Source: Nemertoderma westbladi | Taxonomy: Eukaryota; Xenacoelomorpha; Nemertodermatida; Nemertodermatidae | NCBI GenBank assembly: GCA_032718475.1 | Contig: JAUCBJ010007704.1 | Location: 1-25,334 of the forward strand | Length of the DNA stretch: 25,334 nt | Direction of reading: 5' to 3' | Part shown: in pieces, positions 10,744 through 19,536 of the stretch | How the letters are laid out: the number at the start of each line of letters is the position of its first letter | Position numbering within the stretch: position 1 is the first letter of the stretch | Made by a program: the position numbers and the translations under genes | The notes under the pieces: generated by a model | The model's database searches: none | Told to the model about the DNA's origin: nothing | What the model saw: the letters and a program-made list of their open reading frames with translations, nothing else

Positions 10744-10749
10744 ACTGAT

Positions 10750-12720
10750 TGTATGCAACGTCTAGCTCTTGTTGCTTTTTAGTTTTATACATACTTTGGC
10801 ACTGACATACCTACCGATAAGGTTTTTACTTAACGTGCTTAATTAATAAATAAAATACAATTAACTCTTTATTATTGGATTTTCAAGCTTCTACTTCAAC
10901 TAGAGGGAAACATATCAGGCCTAATTTGTAGGCTGCAGCTCTACATCTAGGATTGTTCAAGTGTTGGTATACATTATTTTGTTTCAGTTTCAGCGAGTCT
11001 ATGGACGTGGTCTACGATTCAAAGTAACACTGCGTTGAAAGACGTGCTTCGTGGGTGCTGCCAATTAGACTGGTTATGGGCTCGGGCGCATGAAGATTTC
11101 CTTAATGACGTTAGTATGGAAATATGATAAGTGGATTCATTTAATATGCCGTCTCGGCGAATTCATGATGTTAAATAAAATTTAAGGGAAAGGAGCATGT
11201 TACAGTGACCAATACAACAAACGAGAGTCAATAGCACATGTTAGAAGATTCCATTTTGATTGCGTACAGACAGCCAAACTATGTAACTGGAAAATATGTG
11301 ATGTAATATTGCGAAATTGTGAAAACTAGCAAAAAGGAAATTAATTTCTAGTCTTGTTTCGAAACACTGTCACAAAAACATGATCCTTTCTCATAAAATA
11401 AAAATTGAAATAAAAATACATTAAAACACATTTTATAGATATATGTAGGCCTATATATATATTGTGTAGTTATAAACACACGTCTTTTTGTGAACATTTT
11501 CAACCCCTTACTCATCAATATAAATGCAATCATATCGTTCATCGCTGTCTATCACTACAACGCTCTCCGACAGGGCGCGAGGTTTCCTTCCTATTACGTG
11601 AAAAGCAATTGAATTATCGTCTGGGTGATTGGGGATGATCCTCTGGGGAACATTGTATATAGGGTGGACACGCGTCCGGCAATAGCTAGGCATACACTAC
11701 TCGCACAAACTGAAAAAATTTAATGAGAGGACAAGAGATTCTGATTACACTACCGGGATTGTATAGGAAACATTGTAGCACTGTGGAAGTAAACCATTAT
11801 TGGATTAGCAGCCTTCATCCCATGTAGGCCAATACTGTTTGCCTATGTAGTGCATCTGGAAGTACAGTATATGGGAGGTATAAAGTTTAATCATCTATCA
11901 GGCAAGATGAGTACAAGAATACAAATGATATAGCTTACTAATCCACTGTAACATTACATTTGTAGTTCTCTCGTAGCCTATAGCTATAATATATCAGAAA
12001 TGACAAATAAGATAAATCACAATAGTATATTAATACTGACTTACAGACAGGGTTTATCTACTGAAAATTTTGGTTATACATTAATAACTTGCCAGCGTAT
12101 AATACACTGCATAATTAAAACGCTAGAGCGCAGATCTAAACCATTCTCACAATTTTGTACCAGAGAACATCCACCACTGCTGTACTGGTGGCCGGGAGGC
12201 ACTATTATTAATGACTTGGAGAAAAGGCCAATCAACCACCAAGGTTTAAGGCCCACTTTAAGAAGCTCCATAAACAATGACAGTGTTACCTGAAAACTTT
12301 GTGGTGCCAAAGTTCAAGGTACCTATGCTGTGCTCACAGATATCCCCATTAGGGATATCACCTTCGCTGAAATCAAGAATGCTGCAAAGAGCATCAATAT
12401 ACAAATGTTCTTAGCCTTGTATGTTTGGCAAATCGTTGGATACATTAATAAATTTGGCATAGGATTGTTAGATATTTTCAAATTTAAAAAAAAAATGAGG
12501 CATAGCTTGTTACAGTAGTTGAACAAAAGCCATGCGGATTACAAATTATTTGTAAGACTTATCGGATTTAATCAGTTTTTCAATTCGGGTACCGCCGTAT
12601 TCAGGAAAGGGTTAAATTCATTAATTAATATGATGTGCCTATATTGGATTATCATTATTCCCCAACCCCCTATCCCGTTCCTATGAAGTATATAGACGTA
12701 GTATATAGAAGCATATAGAC
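10750..12720. other. Mostly non-coding stretch
   Basis: About 2 kb with several ORFs of 60-97 codons on both strands (for example at 11508-11693 and 12000-12526), none with recognisable motifs or convincing splice context. Moderately GC-richer patches at 11,000-11,100 and 12,150-12,400 could be remnants of exons or transposons, but nothing in them can be named. Confidence 0.4.
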
Positions 12721-12723
12721 AGC

Positions 12724-12975
12724 TTAAATAATGAACAAAAAGAAGAGCTTTTTTCGAAAATAATCAATTAAACCTAACGGTGGCGATATTGGCAAACGCA
12801 CTCCATCTCCATTCCATGTAACCAAACTACTTGGCTTTTTGAGAAAGGAACGCAATAACCCGCGTGCGGTAGGGGTTGTTTGTTCGACGCCCCTGGGGGT
12901 GGGCTGTTCTGTTTGAGGAGCAACTATAATGGGCGCAGCGGGATTATATTGATGTGGCACGCGCGCACACAGCAC
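12724..12975 (-). other. GC-richer ORF of unknown nature
   Basis: An 83-codon minus-strand ORF whose centre (about 12,790-12,960) is clearly GC- and CpG-richer than its flanks. It has a proline-rich start and a more ordered segment reading LLRSFLKKPSSLVTWNGDGV. The 3' third turns into AT-rich noise after a possible donor (TTAG|GTTTAA). It may be an exon or a transposon fragment. No family is recognised. Confidence 0.25.
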
Positions 12976-12999
12976 CCCCTTTAAATTCGGCTTAAACGT

Positions 13000-14440
13000 A
13001 TGTATTTGGAATGGTGTGAGCTATTGTTTTACGACTCCGGTAACCCGTGGCTAGTGCCAATATCAGTTGCCAACCCTATAACTTGCGGTAATTAAAGACA
13101 GCAGCTGAGATACAGTAAAAATCGATACGCCATGCCACAAGGTTCAGCTAAATAACGCAAGGCTATTTATTAAATTAATACCAATGCCACATTAATAGGC
13201 TATGGATATCAAGTAATATTAACTAAAACCAATTACCTTTATTTTATTCTTAAATTTTAACTTGAAATCATAATTTAGGTAATTATTGCTATAAATTAAT
13301 GTTGGGAGAGGTTTTGTTTATATGTTTGTAGGTTTTTGTATGTAACTAATTAATTCTAAATGACATTCAACATACGCATTACTATTCATAAAAATAACAC
13401 GTAGGCCTAATACGTTTTTCCATTTTGTTTTTAGTTTATTTTGAATTAAAATACAAAAGTATACTGTCAGTAACCATAGTCATTGTTGTTTACATTTAAC
13501 TCTTTACATAAATGAAGTAACACTTTACATCGCGCTGATCTAAGTGGTTTATAACACGAACGAGCGTAGTGAGCACTACTACTACATAATCGACTTGCTG
13601 CATTGAAGCTGCATTCTAAATCGGTTTTTCTAAAATTTGTTTTGAGATATATCGAACCTGCCTATTAATAGCCCAGGGTAGTTCTTGTCAACCTGCCTAT
13701 TAACCCTTTCGGTACCATGGCACATACGTCTGTTCCATGGGTATTGCGCCATGACACACACGTCTGTTCCATGACATTTATTCGATTTCTAAGAAGGGAA
13801 AATGTTGCTGGACTATTAAGTACATGCTTCTATATGTTAGCGACGCATTTCAGCTTGTATCTAATGTAATTTAACTACTGTAGGCCTACTGCAGACCTGC
13901 TTACAGACTGCCAGACTTTAGCAATAACAGAATAAAGCAGTACTGCAGTAAGGTAGGCCTAAACTGACGAAACAGCCTAAACAAAAAAGCCTAAACAGAC
14001 TGACCGACAGACAGTCTGGATAGGGTCAAAAGTGAAAACTGACAGCGGAAATGAAATGGATAACGATGTGGTTATGTGTGTGTGTATGTATAACCATCCA
14101 ATATCTCAAAAACTCAAGCAGGTACGCAAAAATTTTAATAACAAACTCTCCATAAATTTTGGTTGCGTACAAGACTGTATATTTTTTGTGGCGTTTCGAT
14201 CACGGAGTCACTGAAAAATAGGGGTTTTGAAAATTTAAAGTCGAATTTCACCCATTTCAACTCGTCGAGTATGCACCAACTTTTTTATTTGAGATATTCA
14301 GTCATCTGAGCAACATATTTGAGCCTCAGAATCTTTTCAAATATCGCCTATCTCGCACAGAACGTCGCCAAAATTTGTTAGTCCGGCAAAAAATTTAGAA
14401 TGTAAATTATTTAGTTGGGGAATAATATGATTCAACTAGA
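13000..14440. other. Non-coding stretch with a small tandem duplication
   Basis: No gene is supported. It contains three TAGGCCTA palindromes (13402, 13881, 13954). A 34-bp-period duplication at 13715-13774 has each copy reading CCATG..CACACGTCTGTTCCATG with small differences. The phrase ACCTGCCTATTAA also occurs twice just upstream (about 13,656 and 13,691). Confidence 0.5.
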
Positions 14441-14445
14441 AAAGC

Positions 14446-14459
14446 CAGCCAGCTGGCTG
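14446..14459. repeat. 14-bp perfect palindrome at the LINE 3' junction
   Basis: CAGCCAGCTGGCTG is its own reverse complement and directly abuts the LINE's 3' tail. It is presumably part of the pre-insertion target DNA. Confidence 0.7.
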
Positions 14460-17057
14460 TAATAATAATAATATATAATAATAAACATCTTTTATTTCCT
14501 TAAAACTCCGCCTGGTAAACCAATTGGAGGCAGCTAGCAAACAAACGTCGCACAAGCTGATAATTTAAAAAGGAAATAAGCGTCAGTTGTCCAGCAGGGG
14601 TCTAACTATATACGTAAAACATAGACATCAAGTAGGGGCGGGGCCTACTACTAACAACTTTACTGGTATCTAAACAAATAACAATAACAATAAACTAATA
14701 AAAAGGTGAATGCAGCACAGTGCAGTATATACTGTATCCTGTTCCTGGGATTAAGTTATTTCTTCGTATCGAGTGTAGTGTTTCAATTATTTTGCTTTTA
14801 CGTCGCGTAAAAATAATTTATATGTATCTTGTTTTTTAATTTCAGTGGGGATACTATTCCATATTTTAATAAGTGCCACTGTTAAACTGTAAGTTCCATG
14901 ATTTGAATAAGTTTTTGGAATTTTAATATTGTACGTGCGTGGGTTTAGAAGTTTGTGGGAACCAGAAGTTAACAAAGTAATTGGTAAGTATGGTAGATCT
15001 ATGTGTTTGAAAGGGGTGGATAAGTTATGCGTATATTTGTGAAAGAATTTTAAAGCGTTAAATTCTCGCAGTGAATGTAAATTTGGTATTTTAGCAATGG
15101 TGCGAAGTTCTGTGCCGGTGGAATCCCTATTCTTTTTACTGAAGACTACGCGTAATCCAAAGTTTTGTTGTTTCTCTATTTCATATAGTTTTTGTTTATA
15201 TCCATATTGTTTGTGTAATGGTACTAGCAAATCTGAGCAATAATTTTGGTAAGGTAATACTGTAGATTTATATATATTTAATTTTGTCTTCAATGGTAGT
15301 TGTCCTTTAACATTGCGTAGGCATGATATTGCCAGGGCCATTTTGTGAGTAATTTGGTCAATTTGGGCGTGCCAGTTAAGTCTATTATCAATAATAACGC
15401 CTAAGTACTTAATTGAAGTGGATTGTTCAATTGTGTATGACTGTGTTTTTAGTTGTATTTTTTCTATGCTCGGTGTTCTGGTTTTTGGAGAAAGTAAGAT
15501 AAATTCTGTCTTATCCGTGTTGAGATCTAGGTTTATATCTAGTAGGTTACGTTCCAGTTTGTCCACATGTTCAGATAGATTGTGTGTTGCTGTTGAAGGA
15601 TTTGAATGTGATGCAAATATTAGAGTGTCATCAGCATATTGGATTAGATCTAAATCAGAGAAGGCGGATATGTTATTTACGTATAAAAGAAATAGGATAG
15701 GTCCTACTTGGGTACCCTGTGGAATGCCGTGATTAATTTTAGCCCAGTCAGAATGAGTATTATTAATTTTGACTCTTTGCACCCTATCATGTAAGTAGTT
15801 TGCTATTAGGTTGGTGGCAGTAGTGTGAAATCCGAGTCGGGTAAGATTGTTTAATAGGATATTATGATTTAAAGAGTTGAACGCTTTTGCTACATCCAGT
15901 GCTGCAATGGCCACATATTTATTGCTATCTAGTGTTGCTTTCCATGATTCTGTAGTGTAAATTAATGCATCAGAAGTTGCATATCCTTTGCGAAAACCGA
16001 ATTGTTTATTTTTGATTATTTTATTTTTAGTTATATATGATACAATTTGGTTTAGCATTACGGTTTCAAAAATTTTAGCAAATGTGGATGTTACAGATAT
16101 TGGGCGATAGTTGGTAGCATTCTCTCTATCTCCCTTTTTGAAAACAGGGGTAATATTAGTCATTTTTAAGTTTGAGGGGAACTTCGATGTGGTTAAACTT
16201 TGGTTTATTATATATGTTAATGGGTAGGCTATTTTTGTCTTAATTAATTTTATTATGCGTGGGGGAATTGTGGAGGGACCAGCAGATTTATTCGTATTTA
16301 GTTTATCCAAGATGGTTAAGAGATCAGTTACAGTGATATTGTGAAATGAAAAAGTATCATTGCACAATGGAGTATGTGTGTTAACAGGTAGTGTTTGTTT
16401 TGTGATATTTCTAGTCTGTAGTCCCAGTGTTAAAAATGTCGAGTTGAGTATATTAGCTATTATTTTGCAACCGTGTTCAATTTTTCCATTTTTAGTTTTT
16501 ATTGTATTAATCATATCGCTCGTACTTTTTTTATTTAAAATTGAGTTAATTATTTTCCAGCGTGATTTTGCATTTTTTGCCCCAGCAAATTTTGATTTCA
16601 TATAATTATTTTTTAATGTGCGATTTAAGTTATTGTATTTATTTCTATTCGTCTTAAAGTTTGCATAATCATCATCAGTTTTAGTTGTTCTCCAGATATA
16701 TAGTGAGTCCATTTTTTGTTTATTTAGTTGTTTTAGTTCCTGTGTTTCCCATGCATTTTTGTTTGTAGTGTTCTTAGTTCTGTTTTCTGTTATTGTTTTT
16801 GTTGTTATAGGAGCATGTCTGTTTAGTACGTTTTCAATTTCATGTTCGAAGTAATTATATGATTTGTCAATGTCCGCGTTATTGTATAGTGGGGCCCAAT
16901 TTATTTGCGATATATCCTGCAAGAACATTTTTTCTGAGAACTGTTTATAATCTCTGTATGTTATTCTTATGCTACTTTTTTTGGACGTGGGTGTCGCGCT
17001 TAGATTGTAAGGAGACCCTCCATAGACAAACGTAGTGTTAGTTGGGTCCCTCCTCAT
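14460..17057 (-). mobile_element. 5'-truncated CR1/L2/Jockey-like non-LTR retrotransposon (LINE)
   Basis: A minus-strand element made of a long reverse-transcriptase ORF (14787-17057), a 3' UTR of about 325 bases containing AATAAA close to its end, and a tail of ATT repeats (about 14461-14483 on the plus strand as AATAATAATAAT...). The short tandem tail instead of a pure poly-A is typical of CR1/L2-related LINEs. The 5' part encoding most of the endonuclease is missing or disrupted: a TGA lies directly upstream of the ORF's first ATG, and only weak endonuclease-like fragments appear in other frames just beyond it. This fits 5' truncation or rearrangement during target-primed reverse transcription. 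Confidence 0.85.
14787..17057 (-). CDS. LINE reverse transcriptase (ORF2 without an intact endonuclease)
   Basis: 756 codons without interruption. This enzyme copies the element's RNA into DNA at a nicked target. The RT domain spans roughly residues 275-560. Motifs visible are NYRPISVTSTFAKIFE, the first catalytic Asp in ALDVAKAFNSLNH (D388), GIPQGTQVGPILFLLYVNN (from residue 444), and the active-site YADD at 474-477 (plus-strand 15627-15638). A C-terminal domain with a WNSIP motif near residue 730 matches CR1/Jockey-type elements. The first ~90 residues correspond to the linker after the endonuclease domain, so the APE-type endonuclease is largely absent from this frame. An intact RT frame implies a recent insertion, but without the endonuclease this copy is unlikely to be autonomous. 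Confidence 0.93.
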   Translation of the reverse strand: MRRDPTNTTFVYGGSPYNLSATPTSKKSSIRITYRDYKQFSEKMFLQDISQINWAPLYNNADIDKSYNYFEHEIENVLNRHAPITTKTITENRTKNTTNKNAWETQELKQLNKQKMDSLYIWRTTKTDDDYANFKTNRNKYNNLNRTLKNNYMKSKFAGAKNAKSRWKIINSILNKKSTSDMINTIKTKNGKIEHGCKIIANILNSTFLTLGLQTRNITKQTLPVNTHTPLCNDTFSFHNITVTDLLTILDKLNTNKSAGPSTIPPRIIKLIKTKIAYPLTYIINQSLTTSKFPSNLKMTNITPVFKKGDRENATNYRPISVTSTFAKIFETVMLNQIVSYITKNKIIKNKQFGFRKGYATSDALIYTTESWKATLDSNKYVAIAALDVAKAFNSLNHNILLNNLTRLGFHTTATNLIANYLHDRVQRVKINNTHSDWAKINHGIPQGTQVGPILFLLYVNNISAFSDLDLIQYADDTLIFASHSNPSTATHNLSEHVDKLERNLLDINLDLNTDKTEFILLSPKTRTPSIEKIQLKTQSYTIEQSTSIKYLGVIIDNRLNWHAQIDQITHKMALAISCLRNVKGQLPLKTKLNIYKSTVLPYQNYCSDLLVPLHKQYGYKQKLYEIEKQQNFGLRVVFSKKNRDSTGTELRTIAKIPNLHSLREFNALKFFHKYTHNLSTPFKHIDLPYLPITLLTSGSHKLLNPRTYNIKIPKTYSNHGTYSLTVALIKIWNSIPTEIKKQDTYKLFLRDVKAK

Positions 17058-17237
17058 TCAATATCATCAACTCCCTCCCACCTAACATAGCAGTGAGTAA
17101 CCTTATAGATTATTGTCATAGGATTCACTGGGAAGAGCTATTCATCTGGTGGGGTAATACATTATACAAACTTACAGTTGATGTTTGATTACTGTCTGGG
17201 TTAGAGTGAGATAGTAATAAATTTGGCAAGTAATATA
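17058..17237. other. Spacer between LINE and large DNA transposon
   Basis: About 180 bases with short, weak LINE-endonuclease-like reading in shifted minus-strand frames next to the LINE, then AT-rich DNA ending in TATA. The final TA (17236-17237) would be the target site of the DNA transposon that starts at 17238. Confidence 0.4.
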
Positions 17238-17470
17238 CAGTCGGGGTCTCAAAGTGCATCTGTTCTTTGAGATTTTCTCAAAGTTTTTCTAAAAGTGTCT
17301 AAAAGTCATTACATTACTCCCAACGGCCGCTTTGAATTCTTGTAGACACTTTTAGTTGGGAATCTCAAAGTGATTTCCTACTTTTAGGCACTTTTAATTC
17401 TTTGAATTCTTTGAGAAATATCACTTTGAGGTAATTTACGACACTTTGAATTCTTTGAGAAAATCAACTC
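17238..17470 (+). repeat. Left terminal inverted repeat and subterminal motif cluster
   Basis: It starts CAGTCGGGGTCTCAAAGTGC. It contains a hairpin with 8-bp arms (CTTTGAGA / TCTCAAAG, 17265-17283) and then many copies, in both orientations, of CTTTGAG/CTCAAAG, CTAAAAGTG/CACTTTTAG and CTTTGAATTC over about 230 bases. Clustered short subterminal repeats are common transposase-binding arrays in DNA transposons. The motifs are seen; the binding role is inferred. Confidence 0.65.
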
Positions 17471-17666
17471 CGAGGTATTCCTGATTGACAGCTCGTGGTA
17501 ACACAGGCAACAGGCACACTTGGGGAACAATATCCTGCGGGCAAGAAAGTGATACTTGGGTGTTACCTTGCCAGTTGTAGCCTAAGCTGTTCCCATTAAT
17601 TACATTATATACATACATACATTATAGTATGTTGTTTAGTTATAATCAGAATGTTATGCTGTAATA

Positions 17667-18040
17667 GGTTTTACAGACCCAATTATAAAGACCTGCATAA
17701 TCTTGTTACATGTGTTAACTTTCGTTAATTGTTTTGAATCCCCCGTCACGCCTCTGTAACTTGCTCCTTTACTAACCTGCTCCTTTAAATAGCAATGGTA
17801 CATAACGCTCATTGTGACCTGTACAAAACAAAGAGGTAAAGTCGCGTTACGTCTCAAAGAGCGTTAGGTTCCAAAGAGCTTTAGGACCCATTGCCAGAGA
17901 GCGTGAGGTCACATTGCCATTTAAAGGAGCAGGTTAGTAAAGAAACAGGTTACAGAGGCGTGTTGGGGAACCAAAACAATAAACGAAATTTAACACATGT
18001 GTTTTGTATCTGTACAGGTCTTTATTATTTGGGTCGTTGG
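17667..18040. repeat. Long foldback (inverted) repeat, arms about 130 bp
   Basis: Left arm 17667-17801 and right arm 17910-18040 are imperfect reverse complements over nearly their full length. Shared blocks include TTTAAAGGAGCAGGTTAGTAAA, GTTACAGAGGCGTG, AACACATGT and AGGTCTTTAT. The roughly 110-base loop contains more related motifs (AGAGCGT, GGTCAC). It could be a foldback MITE or two copies of one repeat inserted head to head. ORFs on either strand here are by-products of the repeat. Confidence 0.75.
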
Positions 18041-18175
18041 TCTTTGTTTTGTAGTCACTCCACACTGCGGTGTTGCGTGGGGGCCACCAATCCACCCTCC
18101 CACACTCAACTCCCAACTTCCTGGACACTAGGATACTGAGTGAAAGCGTCTGAAACTACTACAGGAACACCATGA

Positions 18176-18418
18176 CAGACTATGGGCTAGCGACAAGGGA
18201 CTGGCGCCCTTGAACATGTAAACTGTAGTACCTACTGTACCACCTACCTTAAAGTGACCTGTGGGACCAGCCCATTATTAGTGAGGTCGGCATTTCTCTT
18301 TATCCTGCCGCTCTCTTTGTATTACAATAGCATACAGCTAACCAATGGCAATGGTCTACCCCCAGTGCGGGAAAGACAAGCTGGCTACCATTGAAATGAA
18401 TAGGGGGGGGGGGGGGGG
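18176..18418 (+). repeat. Interspersed repeat copy A, ending in poly-G (16 G)
   Basis: Direct-orientation relative of 24151-24410. Shared blocks are CCGCTCTCTTTGTATTACAATAGCATA and CGGGAAAGACAAGCTGGCTACCATTGAAATGAATAGG, with diverged sequence between. The copy runs into a G16 tract (18403-18418), so the poly-G may be part of the family's 3' end. It is non-coding. Confidence 0.7.
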
Positions 18419-18419
18419 A

Positions 18420-19150
18420 TAATATGGTGTGTTCGTGTTCCCATCCTAATGTCTGTCGTCTTGGCTCAGCTAAGCTTAAACAGAGCCACAGCCTACAATA
18501 GAGCTTTACCTAAATACACTTCCAGTGAGCCAAGCAGCAGTGGCGGGTTAGCTCCAAAATGCCCATGTAGGATTTCTTCGAAAAAGGACCAATTGGTTGA
18601 GTTACGAGTTACAGTGAAAAAGTATTCATGATTAGATTTTGCGTCCAGTTTAATAAAAATGAAAACAGGATTCACATTCCGAATTATCTACTAATTCCCC
18701 CCCCCCCCCCCCCCCCCCCCATGCACACTCACCATATAGGCCCAAGTATGATTCACACATGACCTTACATAGCCATCACACCTCTCCTGAGCCACGGTAA
18801 ATAATATTAAATCCAGCGAACTTCTAATTAACTCCAGCGAAATTAATTATCAATATATTAATTATATTCAACGCAGATACACAGATAAAACACAATAATT
18901 ATTTATTACATGGGAAAAAAAGTTAAAATGTTTTCACTATTAATTCTCGAGGCATTATATTTACCGTGTGCGAGCGAGGTTAATAAAGGGTCAAGAAAAT
19001 ATTGAAAATAAAAATGTTCTATGTTTACCTTGCAAAATGACTTGAATTAACTGGCTGTGATTGACAAGCCAACTTGCCTCAGAAGTTTCTTTCATGAATG
19101 CCGCAATTTATATTAGCCATTTTGGTCGTTGTGGCCGCCAAAATGACCAA
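18420..19150. other. Non-coding stretch within the element
   Basis: No gene is visible. It includes a 24-base poly-C tract (18697-18720) and a short inverted pair CATTTTGG/CCAAAATG near 19,120-19,145. Confidence 0.5.
18697..18720. repeat. Poly-C tract (24 C)
   Basis: Uninterrupted run of C. Tracts this long are prone to length errors in sequencing and assembly. Confidence 0.95.
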
Positions 19151-19259
19151 GTTAATGTTTATTGGGATTGGGACTGTATATGTTAATAATATACAAGCTT
19201 GCGAGGTCACTACGGGATGATTTTGTTGAATTTCTGGCGCACAGTGACAAGCATTCTAA

Positions 19260-19283
19260 CCCCCCCCCCCCCCCCCCCCCCCC
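19260..19283. repeat. Poly-C tract (24 C)
   Basis: Uninterrupted run followed by ACCACCCC. It lies about 250 bases downstream of the end of the minus-strand gene. Confidence 0.95.
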
Positions 19284-19536
19284 ACCACCCCCTCTGCTTG
19301 GTAAAAACTTATGCATGAATTTAAAGTATAGTGCAACAAGATTAATATAATAAAATATAAATGCAATATTACTATACATAATATACCAGAAGCGCATGCA
19401 GTTGATATGCAGATATATATAAGGAAATGATAGATAAGATAGAAAGATATGTTAAAGATATTTAAACCTATATAGAGTAGATAATTTATCAGTATAAGTT
19501 ACTATAACATGTTGATTAAGAGTGAGAACCAGTTGA

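Noticed and set aside
12330-12518. Plus-strand ORF with ITFAEIKNAAKSIN, faintly like the pre-RT segment of LINEs
   Set aside because: The resemblance is under 20 residues, the rest of the ORF is AT-rich noise, and no RT motif follows.
12604-13704. GGAAAGGGTTAA near 12,610 and TTAACCCTTTCGG near 13,692 as piggyBac-like ends
   Set aside because: They face outward from each other rather than inward, so they do not bound one element, and no transposase or second end was found.
15418-15732. 104-codon plus-strand ORF opposite the LINE
   Set aside because: It is antisense to the conserved RT motifs, with no recognisable domain of its own.
17436-17618. Minus-strand ORF ending YLGVDFLKEF, resembling a Gypsy-type protease/RT junction
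   Set aside because: The matching residues are encoded by the subterminal motif TCTCAAAGAATTCAAAG itself, the ORF is only 60 codons, and no other retroelement domain is nearby. Coincidence is the simpler reading.
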